25,408 nt of DNA from JAFDVL01 sp043736395 (GTDB lineage: Bacteria > Acidobacteriota > Blastocatellia > RBC074): NCBI GenBank assembly GCA_043736395.1, contig JAYTCQ010000381.1, positions 1-25,408 on the forward strand. Reading direction: 5' to 3'. Of the stretch, positions 7,097 through 15,162 are shown piece by piece. The notes under the pieces were generated by a model that did not search any database, had not been told where the DNA came from, and saw only the letters and a program-made list of their open reading frames with translations. Position 1 is the first letter of the stretch. Each line of letters opens with the position of its first letter. The translations under genes and the position numbers were made by a program.

Positions 7097-8758
7097 CTAA
7101 CTAAAAAACAGCCGCACCGGATTCGCATTTTTTCCATCGACGATTATATTCAACTCCACTTCCCCTTTGCCTCTCAGCGCAAGTGGTAACCGCAAATTGA
7201 TTTGATCCAGCCCAACATATGTACCTTGCGCACCGGCGTACAAAACCTCTACTGGCAAACCGCCAATCGTTGCAGTCACATTTGAAATTTTATTGCGCCA
7301 GCCCGTTCCATACAGTAATAAAAAGTCCTGCGCCCCAGCTTCGCTGCTTAATTGAATTGGAAGCGCCACAGCTTTTCCCTGGACACTATCGTACTGCGAA
7401 ACATTCTCGAAAATAGATTGATTGCTGGCATTGACGTGCTGCACATTCGCGGCGGGATACCCCTGACCGTTACTATCCGCGGTAAAAAGCGCCGGAGCAG
7501 TGGAATTGATTAATCCCATTCCCGTGAGCACTTCTCCGTTACTCTTCGTGACACGAATCAAAGCTCGTCCTGGCGCGACGGTGGTGGGAAGATAAAAATT
7601 AATTTGCGTTGGAGAAATATAAAAAAGCTGAGCAGTAGTTTCAATTCCCTTCACATCAAGAATTGAGACTTTCACACCTGATAAAACAGATGGTAGCGGC
7701 AGGCTTGTGGCCTGATCAATAAGGGTCGTGAAGCCATCTCCAAAAATTGAAACGATCCCACCGGGAGAAAAATAATCCGGCAAATAACTCGCTGCCGAAA
7801 CTGAAGTCGGAGCCAGCCTCACATACCGATCAAAAAAATCTGCGACCCGCTTTGTCATTTCTGTTCGCGCCGGATTTATCAGGCCTCCAGATGGAGCGTA
7901 TTCGTGTTCGCTGTTTCTGACCAAAGTAAATTGCGATGGGATTTTTGCGGCTTGCAACTTCGCGTACAACGCCTGCGGTTGTTGGTTAGAAACGATGCTG
8001 TCGAATTCTCCTCCTACCAAAAAAAATGGCGGCGCATTTTTCGTGACGAAATTTACCGGAGAAAATCCTGCCCATTTTCCGGTAGTTCCAAAAACAAAAA
8101 TGAATCCGCTTTTATCGAAAAATGACCAATCTGAAGTCGTCAAATCTGAGGGCGGAAACAGCGGCGCGGCAGCTAAGACTTTTGAAGATTGATCGAGGTA
8201 ATTTCCGGCGTTATCCCAACCGGCGGAGGTATCAGCCAATGCCACAAGCGAAGCCAAGTGTCCGCCAGCGCTTGATCCCCACACACCAATGCGGTTCACG
8301 TCTACGTTATAAAATTTAGCGTTAGCGCGGAGCGATCTGACAGCGCACTTACAATCTTCGATATGAGCCGGAAATAAATTGGCAGGCGAAAGCCGATAAT
8401 TGATTGACGCAATCACATAGCCGCGTGCCAGTAATTCAGGAATGTCATCCATTCCCGGCCCGTTCGTTTTATCGCCTCTCGACCAGGCTCCCCCGTGAAT
8501 ATAGATCAATGCCGGCAGCGGGCGTGCTGGAGTAATCCCTGGCAAATACACATCCATGAGCTGTGTGCCGCCAGTCGTGCAATATCCAACATCGCGTAAA
8601 ACAGTCATGCCAGCAGTTTCAATTTGTTCGCGGTTCCACGTCGTGGCTGGCTGCCGACGATCTGAAAAAATTGAATTTTGCTTGTCAGGGATTTGCGCCT
8701 GAATAAGTGATAAACCGAAGATGAGGAGAAAAAAATGCGCTAAAAGTTTTCTTTGCAT
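7097..8758 (-). CDS. Exported alpha/beta-hydrolase esterase with Solibacter-type C-terminal domain
   Basis: The 553-residue protein has a Sec signal peptide (residues 1-21) and then an alpha/beta-hydrolase of the carboxylesterase/feruloyl-esterase-like (BD-FAE) type. The oxyanion motif HGGAW is at residues 88-92, the nucleophile elbow GSSAG at 161-165 (Ser163), and the likely acid and base are Asp253 (GGEFDS) and His285 (NSEHEY). After residue about 316 comes a second domain beginning VSAASYLPDYFSPGGIVSIF, the pattern of the Solibacter C-terminal domain (TIGR03437), common in acidobacterial secreted proteins and beta-rich. It probably cleaves ester groups on plant or microbial polymers outside the cytoplasm; the substrate is unknown. 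It stands divergently from the toxin-antitoxin operon with 161 bp between start codons. No clear Shine-Dalgarno site is seen. Confidence 0.88.
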   Translation of the reverse strand: MQRKLLAHFFLLIFGLSLIQAQIPDKQNSIFSDRRQPATTWNREQIETAGMTVLRDVGYCTTGGTQLMDVYLPGITPARPLPALIYIHGGAWSRGDKTNGPGMDDIPELLARGYVIASINYRLSPANLFPAHIEDCKCAVRSLRANAKFYNVDVNRIGVWGSSAGGHLASLVALADTSAGWDNAGNYLDQSSKVLAAAPLFPPSDLTTSDWSFFDKSGFIFVFGTTGKWAGFSPVNFVTKNAPPFFLVGGEFDSIVSNQQPQALYAKLQAAKIPSQFTLVRNSEHEYAPSGGLINPARTEMTKRVADFFDRYVRLAPTSVSAASYLPDYFSPGGIVSIFGDGFTTLIDQATSLPLPSVLSGVKVSILDVKGIETTAQLFYISPTQINFYLPTTVAPGRALIRVTKSNGEVLTGMGLINSTAPALFTADSNGQGYPAANVQHVNASNQSIFENVSQYDSVQGKAVALPIQLSSEAGAQDFLLLYGTGWRNKISNVTATIGGLPVEVLYAGAQGTYVGLDQINLRLPLALRGKGEVELNIIVDGKNANPVRLFFS

Positions 8759-8861
8759 AAAATAATATTCTCGAAATCAAGTTTCCTTAAATTCCGCCTT
8801 CCAGTGATACTTTAAGCTTTTGATATTTTACACGTGAAATTTGGCTGTGAAAAGTTTACGT

Positions 8862-8890
8862 TTGCCCATTAAACCAAATTGTCGTAAAGT
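8862..8890 (+). promoter_or_regulatory. Candidate promoter of the toxin-antitoxin operon
   Basis: TTGCCC (8862-8867) and TAAAGT (8885-8890) are separated by 17 bp, each matching 4 of 6 bases of the sigma-70 consensus. An inverted pair TTTACG (8855-8860) and CGTAAA (8883-8888) overlaps the candidate -10 box and could be part of an operator. This is a by-eye prediction. Confidence 0.35.
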
Positions 8891-8892
8891 AA

Positions 8893-8906
8893 TTGCCACT
8901 TGGCAA
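8893..8906. promoter_or_regulatory. Palindrome, candidate Xre operator
   Basis: TTGCCACTTGGCAA is a perfect palindrome with 6-bp arms around CT, lying immediately after the candidate -10 box and overlapping the start of the AAAGGAG ribosome site (8905-8911). Type II antitoxins of the Xre/ParS class commonly repress their own promoter through such palindromes. Binding here is inferred. Confidence 0.4.
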
Positions 8907-8919
8907 AGGAGATCCCGCA

Positions 8920-9354
8920 ATGACCGAAACTGATAAAATTATTGAAATCCTGGGCGGCGCAAAATTTCTTGGAAAAGAATCTCATCAAAAGCAGAGCTTA
9001 AGAGCCGCTATTCAACGCGGTTTTCGCTTTGATACACTGTTATTTCTTAATGGGCTTTACGAGCTATCGGATGAGATGGCGCAAAAAATAGTGGCAGTTT
9101 CAGCGCGTACCTGGGCACGGCGCAAAGCCGAAAACAGACTTAGCCCCGTCGAATCGGATCGTCTTCATCGGTTGGCTCGCATCATTGCTCGCACCGAAGA
9201 AGTTTTTGGTTCACGCGAGAAATCGCGCCTCTGGTTGAAAGAACCCAATCGCGCGTTGCAGATGCAAACTCCGCTGTCGTTATTAGATACAGACGAAGGA
9301 ACACATCGTGTTGAGGATGTCCTGATTAGAATTGAACACGGAGTCTTCAGCTAA
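8920..9354 (+). CDS. Xre/MbcA/ParS-type antitoxin
   Basis: The 144-residue protein is the antitoxin of a RES-Xre toxin-antitoxin module. The C-terminal 45 residues carry the toxin-binding (DUF2384, MbcA/ParS) pattern SRLWLKEPNRALQMQTPLSL, then LLDTDEGTHRVEDVLIRIEH. The central helices (about 30-75, including ARTWARRKAENRLSPVES) match the Xre-like part that may bind DNA. The ATG at 8920 is preferred over an in-frame start at 8893 because AAAGGAG (8905-8911) stands 8 nt before it. The stop TAA overlaps the toxin ATG by one base, so the two are translationally coupled. By family knowledge it neutralises the toxin and represses the operon. Confidence 0.9.
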   Translation: MTETDKIIEILGGAKFLGKESHQKQSLRAAIQRGFRFDTLLFLNGLYELSDEMAQKIVAVSARTWARRKAENRLSPVESDRLHRLARIIARTEEVFGSREKSRLWLKEPNRALQMQTPLSLLDTDEGTHRVEDVLIRIEHGVFS

Positions 9355-9815
9355 TGAAGCTATTTCGACTCTGTAGCATCCGCCATCAGGCGACGGCGTT
9401 TAGTGGAATCGGAGCCAGCTTAGCTAGTGGTAGATGGAATTATCGCGGCGAGCCGGTCGTGTATTTGGGCGGCACTTTGGCACTTACCGCCCTTGAATGT
9501 CTGGTTCATTTTTCAAACCAAACTCTCCCTGACGATTATATTTGCCTGACTGTAATTGTCCCGAAAAGCATTAAAATTAAAATCATTAATCCCGCGAAAT
9601 TAACAAAAGAATGGTGGCTAGAAGACGCACCTGCGAGGACACAAGTATTAGGTAGTGAGTGGCTCCAGAGCAAGACTTCCGCGTTATTGAAAATTCCTTC
9701 AGCGATTATTCCCACTGAGTTCAATTATCTGCTCAATCCTCAACATAAAGATTTTCCGAAGTTGCGGTTTTCCTCATCAGTAAAATTCCGCTTTGATCCA
9801 CGATTACAAACTTGA
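9354..9815 (+). CDS. RES-domain toxin (NAD+-degrading type)
   Basis: The 153-residue protein is a RES domain, named for conserved Arg, Glu and Ser. Candidates here are Arg27 or Arg31 in ASGRWNYRGEPVVY, Glu48 in LTALECLVHF and Ser116 in LKIPSAIIP. Characterised members degrade intracellular NAD+ and stop growth unless bound by the partner antitoxin. The conserved tail region NYLLNPQHKDFPKLRF is present, and the length is normal for the family, so the toxin looks intact. Its start overlaps the antitoxin stop (TAATG), ensuring that antitoxin is made first. The module is small and commonly mobile; no transposase is next to it. Confidence 0.9.
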   Translation: MKLFRLCSIRHQATAFSGIGASLASGRWNYRGEPVVYLGGTLALTALECLVHFSNQTLPDDYICLTVIVPKSIKIKIINPAKLTKEWWLEDAPARTQVLGSEWLQSKTSALLKIPSAIIPTEFNYLLNPQHKDFPKLRFSSSVKFRFDPRLQT

Positions 9816-9824
9816 TTTTTTTGC

Positions 9825-10640
9825 TTATCGAAAGCGATGCGAAGGGTAGCCGATGTGAATATGCGCGCCAGTGGCATTCCCTGGAATTGCGCCGCGAAAA
9901 GCCGTAAATGGAATTCCCGCGCTGCGTAAATAGCTTATCAGCACCTGCGCTTCGAACGTGTCAGGATGTAAGGCTACATCAAAAGAATTGCTGTGATCAA
10001 AGCCTAAACGATTGTGCGTTTCTGATTGTCCGAAGGCGCTGATCGGCAAAGAGCGACGCGTTCGCCCCTGAAAGAAACCTTCGACTTTGCCGTAATCCCG
10101 CAACGTCCAGAAAGCACCGCCTGTGTAACGAATGTACCTGCGATTATCAAAATACACGTTGGGACGCTGCAAACTCGCGTTCATTCGGGCAGTGTCGGTC
10201 GTTTCCATCATCGCGATTTCAACGACGAACTGTTCCGCTTGAAGAATTTTTTTGTTGGTGTCTTTGATGTTGCTGACAATTAATTTCAGCTCTTCATCAA
10301 TTGGAGTAATTTCAGGCTGCGCCATTAATCCATCCGCCACTAATTTCTGTTTTTTGGCGATGTCGTTGCTGAGAATCGCCTCGCGTTCGCACAGTGGGAT
10401 CAATAATTTCTCTAAACTATTTTGATAATTTGCTGTCGCTTCGATTAAGGATTCGCGTGAAGCTTTGGATTTCACCGCCAGCTCTTTTATTTTTTCAGCG
10501 TTCTTTTTCGCATCGAATTTTGGCGCACGGGCTTTGCGCTGCGCCGTACAAGGCAACCATAAAACTAAAACTCCGATAAAAATAAAAATTGTCCGCGTCA
10601 CAAAAAATTCAGGGCAAACATTGCTGCTTGCCCTTTCCAT
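9825..10640 (-). CDS. Exported coiled-coil protein with M15-like peptidase C-terminus
   Basis: The 271-residue protein has an N-terminal hydrophobic segment (about 15-33), a helical, charged coiled-coil-like region (about 40-145), and a compact C-terminal domain. The latter contains THNRLGFDHSNSFDVALHP and GAHIHIGYPS. The arrangement of His209/His216, Asp215/Asp221 and the final HIH (260-262) resembles the zinc ligands of M15/LAS-type peptidases that cut peptidoglycan cross-links, but the spacing is not canonical, so activity is unproven. The start is uncertain: the ATG at 10640 has no good ribosome site, and a GTG at 10601 would give a tighter signal peptide. It lies convergent to the RES toxin, with 9 bp between stop codons, and downstream of the CarboxypepD_reg pair. 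Confidence 0.6.
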   Translation of the reverse strand: MERASSNVCPEFFVTRTIFIFIGVLVLWLPCTAQRKARAPKFDAKKNAEKIKELAVKSKASRESLIEATANYQNSLEKLLIPLCEREAILSNDIAKKQKLVADGLMAQPEITPIDEELKLIVSNIKDTNKKILQAEQFVVEIAMMETTDTARMNASLQRPNVYFDNRRYIRYTGGAFWTLRDYGKVEGFFQGRTRRSLPISAFGQSETHNRLGFDHSNSFDVALHPDTFEAQVLISYLRSAGIPFTAFRGAIPGNATGAHIHIGYPSHRFR

Positions 10641-10674
10641 AAATTAAACTAATACAAAAATCAATCTTCTATTC

Positions 10675-12414
10675 TTACCGAGCCGAAGAAAATGTCAAAT
10701 TAAAATCTTTTGTTTGCTGACAAGGCAGCAGCTCTAACTTATTGTTCGCAGCTTCTCCCTGCTTGCGAAGCGAAGTACGAAACACAGGTTCAGTGAGCGA
10801 CATCTTTTCCGATTCCACTTTCGCCTTCGTCACAACCCAGTAGCTTCCCGGCTGAAGATTTTTTAAATTGTAGCTGCCGTCCGAGGATTGAGAACTGAAA
10901 TACCGCAGAAGATTTTCTGCATCAACGACCGCCGTCGGAACCAGATACACCATCACTTTTTCAGGCAATGATTTCCCTGCTTCAGCACTGATTTTCCCTT
11001 GCACCGAAGCCGCGCCTTCCGCCAAAACTAAACTGACATTCGTCAAATATTGCCCTGAACCTAAATTAATTCCGGTCTTCGCCAAGTCAATTGGTTTCGC
11101 CGCCATCTTCGCAGTTTTAGGCCCAGGAGCTGTCAAGGATTTCGCGTACCAAAAATCTGTTGGCAACCTCCAACCAAGCCGAAATTCGCCCACAGATAAA
11201 TCCTTGAAAGCGAATTCGCCATTTGTTTCCGGTGTGATCCCACCCATCCGCGTACCGCGCAGAGGAATGATGGCAGCTTCCTGTTTTGCAGCGTTTAAAT
11301 TAATTTCTTCCAGCCATCCAGTACGATTAATTTGACAGGTACTTTTATCTCCTGAGAATTTTTCGACGGTGACTTTTCCGGCGATTCCTGCTAGCGGCAA
11401 CAGCTTCAAGGTTAATCCTGAAATGTCATTTCCTTTGACTGAAACTTTCAGAGGATTTGATCTAAGAGTGGCTCGGCTAGTTGAATTTCCAATTGATTGC
11501 ATCGTCGCTACTAATTCATAATCGCCGTCGGGTACGGCTGGAATTGAAAATCCACGATTTGCCGATCCTGGTCTGACATTGTCTGAATTGATCGGACTTC
11601 CATTCGAGGCCGAATAGAGTTCCACCATCGTAAAAGCGCGCGCGTCCGTGTCAGCACTGGCGGTAACAACATTTCCACTGACAGAATTTCCGTATTGCAC
11701 ACGATAGCGAATATCAATCCCGCTAATCTCCGCGCCTGGTTGTACTGTGACATCCTGCGCGGCATCACGAGTTGCTGAAGGATAATATATGCTGAGTTCC
11801 TTACTCTCATTTTGCGGCCCGAAGTTATTGCTATCTCTGACCTGGACGATGTAACTGCCAGCACGCAATCCGTACAGCCGATAGGCTCCGCGATCATCTG
11901 TCATTGCGCCTCGGCTGCCACCAACCTGAACCGTACCGCCTTCTTCATCACGTAACATCGAAGCCGAAACTAACACACCAACCATCGGCTCGCCGTAAGC
12001 ATTTGTCACCCTTCCGATAATGACTCCGCCTCGCTTCAATAGCAACGTGACATCGTCACCGATTTTCACGCCTCCAGTTGTATCTTTCGACTCTGCAATA
12101 AATCCGGGAGCTGATGAAATAACGCCGTATAGCCCTACTTCGACATTTGAAAATTTGAATTCCCCTTTATCGTCCGTAGTCATCGCCGGAAAATTTCCAC
12201 CCTGCGGCGTCCGCTTCATGGGCATTAAATTCACTCGCTGTCCGACGGAAGGTTGTCCGTCTTCGCCGATGACACGACCAGTAATTACGCCTTTGCGCGA
12301 ATCAACTTTTTTAGGAGCGACCGCTCCTTTCGATTCAGGGACGAGCGCTTGCGCCGAAATGATTGAAGCCATTTTAAGAATGAAGAGGATAATCAGCAGA
12401 ATTCTTTTGATCAT
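10675..12414 (-). CDS. Exported CarboxypepD_reg-domain protein (second of pair)
   Basis: The 579-residue protein has a signal peptide (about 1-21) and repeated carboxypeptidase-regulatory-like beta-sandwich domains. Typical segments are GVITGRVIGEDGQPSVGQRV with DDKGEFKFSNVEVGLY, then GVIIGRVTNAYGEPMVGVLV with DDRGAYRLYGLRAGSYIVQV, and a late SSDGSYNLKNLQPGSYWVV. These domains are usually structural or carbohydrate/protein-binding modules of surface proteins. There is no TonB-dependent receptor barrel after them, so this is not a SusC-like transporter. The ATG shares its A with the TAA stop of the gene before it (12414), so the two are co-translated. Both are similar in plan and probably arose by duplication. 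Confidence 0.8.
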   Translation of the reverse strand: MIKRILLIILFILKMASIISAQALVPESKGAVAPKKVDSRKGVITGRVIGEDGQPSVGQRVNLMPMKRTPQGGNFPAMTTDDKGEFKFSNVEVGLYGVISSAPGFIAESKDTTGGVKIGDDVTLLLKRGGVIIGRVTNAYGEPMVGVLVSASMLRDEEGGTVQVGGSRGAMTDDRGAYRLYGLRAGSYIVQVRDSNNFGPQNESKELSIYYPSATRDAAQDVTVQPGAEISGIDIRYRVQYGNSVSGNVVTASADTDARAFTMVELYSASNGSPINSDNVRPGSANRGFSIPAVPDGDYELVATMQSIGNSTSRATLRSNPLKVSVKGNDISGLTLKLLPLAGIAGKVTVEKFSGDKSTCQINRTGWLEEINLNAAKQEAAIIPLRGTRMGGITPETNGEFAFKDLSVGEFRLGWRLPTDFWYAKSLTAPGPKTAKMAAKPIDLAKTGINLGSGQYLTNVSLVLAEGAASVQGKISAEAGKSLPEKVMVYLVPTAVVDAENLLRYFSSQSSDGSYNLKNLQPGSYWVVTKAKVESEKMSLTEPVFRTSLRKQGEAANNKLELLPCQQTKDFNLTFSSAR

Positions 12415-14330
12415 TATTGATTTCCTCCCGTGGGCGGAACGCTGACATCAAGCGTGAGGACTACTGAAGCCTCAGCACCGTTAAGCATCACTGTTTGCGA
12501 AACTGGCTTGATTGCCATTTGAAATTGTGGAGCCGTGCCGCCTCCGACTGCTACGCCTCCGGGAGTTCCACCTGGCACTCCGCCGCCACCAGGAGCGCCG
12601 CCACCTCGACCGCCACTGCCTCTTGCTCCTCCTGCCGCTCCAATTCCTCCACCTCCGGGGAAACCGCCGCCACCAAAGCCACCACCCTGCGCGGGGCGAC
12701 CTCCGCCTCCACCAAATCCACCCATCGGCAAAGCCATCGCCGTCACGGTGTATTGACCTGAAACTAATCCTTCAATGACAAATCTTCCGTTTTGATCCAC
12801 CTGAGCGCCTCCACCCATTCCGCGACCGCCGCCACCACCGCCATTGGCTTTGGTTGCCGAAACCATCAATCTTGAACCGGTAGGAAGTGCGCCACCGACG
12901 ACATGTATTTGACCACGGATCACTCCGTTGCCTTGCGCGACAATGATGCGAACGTTGTTTACCTGTTCGCCTGCCGCGACTTCAAAACCGCCGGAAACAT
13001 CTGCTCCATCGCGTTCAATTCTGACAATGGAATAACGCGCATCAGAACGATTCATAATTGAAAACATCGCTCTACCAGGTTGCAGACCTTTAATATGAAA
13101 AGCTCCGTTCGCAGCAACTTCGCCCATCGTTCCGCGTCCTCCCATTTGAGGCCCGCCACGTCCTCCACCCGCATTTGCTGTCCGTGAAGTTCCCATCACT
13201 GAGAAGCCTGCCGAAGCGATTGCTCCTTGGTTTTGCGCGCCATCAATTACGACAAAGCCATTCACTGTCGCACCGCGTGAAGCTCTGATTTCAATGTTCG
13301 CGGCATCGGCATCGGCAATTTCAAAATCTGTTGGTTCTGAATAATAATCAGAAATCTGATCGCTTTGCACAGAAATTTGATAGGAACCTTTTTCGATCCC
13401 CGAAATTAAAAATTCACCATTCAGATCAGTTCGTTCACCATTGGCATTCATCTGCATAGCGTTCCCGCCGCGTTGATTCCGCGCGACCTGACGATAAGTA
13501 ACCTGAACACCGGGAACCGGAGTTCCTGTCATCGCGTCTATCACTTTGCCTTTGGCTTCGTACGTCGGCAGCGGTTCCCCTAATTTAATTTCAATATCCT
13601 TGGTTTCGTTGCCTTCCATGACGTCTACGGTTTGCGCTTCAGCTTCGGTGAAAACACTCGGATAATAAGTCAGAGGATAGCGTTGCCGAAAATTTCCAAA
13701 TCCACGCGGCCCACCTCCGCCGCCTGCATCTCCGGCACTCACCAGATATTGTCCTGACGGAATTCCGAACAATCGAAAAGCGCCGCGATCATCCGTAGAA
13801 TTCGTCATCCCCGAAGTGCTGGCGGAAAAAAACACAGTTGATGTTCCATCGGGATTTTTCGTTCGTAACGTCACGCGTTGTTCAATCGCCGGAGCGCCAT
13901 CGGGCCTTAGAATTTTCCCGGTAATGACTCCGCCGATTCGCATCGAAATATCAATATTTTCGACATTTTCGTTGTCGTTCACGATGACGGATTTTCCGCG
14001 AAACGGGCCGGTTACATCGCTACTATCAGGGACGTGCGCCATCGCATTTGGCATCACGATATAGTTTCCTGCCGCCACGTTCGTGAATTTGTATTTGCCA
14101 TCTTCGTCGGTTTTAACGGCTTGTCCACCGCGTCCTCCACCGCCGCCTTGCCCGTTGCGCATCAGATTCACTGTGATACCGCGCAGAGCCTTGTCTTTGC
14201 TGGAGATTCGACCGGATATCGTAGAGTTCGCAATTTTCGCGGGAGTCGCTTCCGGTGCAGGCGTACGCTGAGCAACACCGACCAACGAAGCAAAAATCAT
14301 CATCGTCATTAACCAAAAAAGTTTTCGCAT
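12414..14330 (-). CDS. Exported Gly-rich CarboxypepD_reg-domain protein (first of pair)
   Basis: Starting at the ATG at 14330 (GGAG 8 nt upstream), the product has 638 residues with signal peptide MRKLFWLMTMMIFASLVGVA. It carries at least three CarboxypepD_reg-like domains: STISGRISSKDKALRGITV, GGVITGKILRPDGAPAIEQR, and KGKVIDAMTGTPVPGVQVTY. Each is followed by a DGxYxF or DxGEFxxxG turn. The C-terminal region (roughly the last 100 residues) is an extreme Gly-rich low-complexity tract encoded at about 12540-12730, followed by a conserved-looking QMAIKPVSQTVMLNGAEASV tail. An extended start at 14360 is possible but lacks a ribosome site. The function is probably cell-surface structure or binding; no catalytic residues are seen. 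Confidence 0.8.
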   Translation of the reverse strand: MRKLFWLMTMMIFASLVGVAQRTPAPEATPAKIANSTISGRISSKDKALRGITVNLMRNGQGGGGGRGGQAVKTDEDGKYKFTNVAAGNYIVMPNAMAHVPDSSDVTGPFRGKSVIVNDNENVENIDISMRIGGVITGKILRPDGAPAIEQRVTLRTKNPDGTSTVFFSASTSGMTNSTDDRGAFRLFGIPSGQYLVSAGDAGGGGGPRGFGNFRQRYPLTYYPSVFTEAEAQTVDVMEGNETKDIEIKLGEPLPTYEAKGKVIDAMTGTPVPGVQVTYRQVARNQRGGNAMQMNANGERTDLNGEFLISGIEKGSYQISVQSDQISDYYSEPTDFEIADADAANIEIRASRGATVNGFVVIDGAQNQGAIASAGFSVMGTSRTANAGGGRGGPQMGGRGTMGEVAANGAFHIKGLQPGRAMFSIMNRSDARYSIVRIERDGADVSGGFEVAAGEQVNNVRIIVAQGNGVIRGQIHVVGGALPTGSRLMVSATKANGGGGGGRGMGGGAQVDQNGRFVIEGLVSGQYTVTAMALPMGGFGGGGGRPAQGGGFGGGGFPGGGGIGAAGGARGSGGRGGGAPGGGGVPGGTPGGVAVGGGTAPQFQMAIKPVSQTVMLNGAEASVVLTLDVSVPPTGGNQ

Positions 14331-14468
14331 AATTTTATCTCCACTCTTCCGTGGGAACACGGTTCGATAATTTCAAATACTGGAATTGATCGAACTACAA
14401 TCCAAAACGCTGACCGAGGCAACTTGGTTACCCAAAGTTTGACGGATTGCTGTGACTGGTAGATTATC

Positions 14469-14602
14469 AAAAGTACAATAGGCGTCTCGCCTGTTGAAAA
14501 GTACGATAGGCGTCCCCGCCTGTCGAGGACGCGGCGAGCGAATCACCTGCGATGGAAATTGTAAGAGTCACCGTGAACGACAGGCGGGGACGCCTATCGT
14601 AC
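14469..14602. repeat. Three-copy palindromic repeat cluster before a microcompartment gene
   Basis: Two direct copies, 14469-14496 and 14497-14525, each carry AAAAGTAC(A/G)ATAGGCG and then an inverted CGCC. A third copy (14578-14602) is inverted and matches 14501-14525 perfectly over 25 bp. Each unit can form a small hairpin (GGCG with CGCC). About 52 bp lie between the inverted pair. The layout is like REP/BIME elements. The last copy ends 21 bp before the start codon of the shell-protein gene, so any promoter must lie within or before the repeat. Confidence 0.75.
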
Positions 14603-14623
14603 CCTTTTCTCGGACATAAAATT

Positions 14624-14938
14624 ATGGAAGCATTAGGAATGATCGAAACGCGTGGCTTGGTAGCCATGATCGAAGCCGCCGATACGATGGTGAAGACGGC
14701 GAACGTCACGCTCGTCGGCTGGGAAAAAATTGACGCCGGACAAGTCATCGCCATCGTCCGCGGAGAAGTCGCCGCCGTTAAAGCCGCCGTCGAAGCAGGC
14801 TCCGCCGCCGCCCGACGCATCGGCGAAGTGATTTCTACACACGTCATTCCACGTCCACATTCGGATGTTGATGAAGGAATTTCTGTTTTGAAAACTGGAG
14901 AGACTACGCGAAAACCGATTAGCGGATCGGTGCGATAA
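14624..14938 (+). CDS. Orphan bacterial microcompartment shell protein (BMC-H)
   Basis: The 104-residue protein is a single-domain hexamer-forming shell protein of the PduA/EutM/CcmK class. MEALGMIETRGLVAMIEAAD starts the BMC fold, then TLVGWEKIDAG, AIVRGEVAAVKAAVEAG and STHVIPRPHSDVD follow. The true start is set by this conserved N-terminus; an in-frame extension to 14552 would translate the repeat cluster. The central pore loop reads KIDAG where many relatives have KIGSG, so an Asp would line the pore. No microcompartment enzyme or second shell protein is in the window, so it is an orphan or satellite copy. The ribosome site is weak (CGGA about 9 nt upstream). A palindromic repeat begins directly after the stop codon. 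Confidence 0.92.
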   Translation: MEALGMIETRGLVAMIEAADTMVKTANVTLVGWEKIDAGQVIAIVRGEVAAVKAAVEAGSAAARRIGEVISTHVIPRPHSDVDEGISVLKTGETTRKPISGSVR

Positions 14939-14939
14939 A

Positions 14940-15018
14940 GGAGCATGGAGTACAAACTTTAGTTTGGTTTTACAGTACGCCAATGTAAAACCAAGCTGAA
15001 ACTTGTACTCCATGCTCC
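14940..15018. repeat. 79-bp inverted repeat with 35-bp arms
   Basis: Arms 14940-14974 and 14984-15018 are inverted copies, identical at 31 of 35 positions. The outer part reads GGAGCATGGAGTACAA and the inner part ends TTGGTTTTACA. A small nested hairpin within the left arm (AAACT with AGTTT) differs by a compensatory base-pair change from the copy at the right window edge (AAGCT with AGCTT). The repeat starts 1 bp after the shell-protein stop codon. Confidence 0.8.
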
Positions 15019-15060
15019 CTGTTTTGAATATAATTTCGAACTCGTGAATGCTTCTAATAA

Positions 15061-15162
15061 TTAAAAGAAGTTTCCGTTATTGAAAATGTGAGTCATCCAC
15101 AGAATTCATATCATGTTGCGGCTTGGTGCAAAGATGAAATTTCAATCTCAAAATCCTCATGA
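15061..15162 (+). pseudogene. Short open frame, possible remnant of a toxin C-terminus
   Basis: An open stretch of 33 codons (KEVSVIENVSHPQNSYHVAA, then WCKDEISISKSS) has no ATG and ends in TGA overlapping the ATG of the next gene (ATGA). A GTG at 15088 could start it, but there is no ribosome site. Immunity genes of polymorphic toxins often follow directly on the toxin's C-terminal tip, so this may be a remnant. The reading is tentative. Confidence 0.2.

Noticed and set aside
6955..7137. A 60-codon open frame on the minus strand
   Set aside because: It overlaps the esterase gene end and a palindromic repeat, with no coding features.
12495..12778. Plus-strand open frames rich in Pro, Ser or His
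   Set aside because: They are antisense shadows of the Gly-rich tract of the CarboxypepD_reg protein.
14469..14602. A short CRISPR array
   Set aside because: There are only three copies, one inverted, with no regular spacers and no cas genes; a REP/BIME-like cluster fits better.
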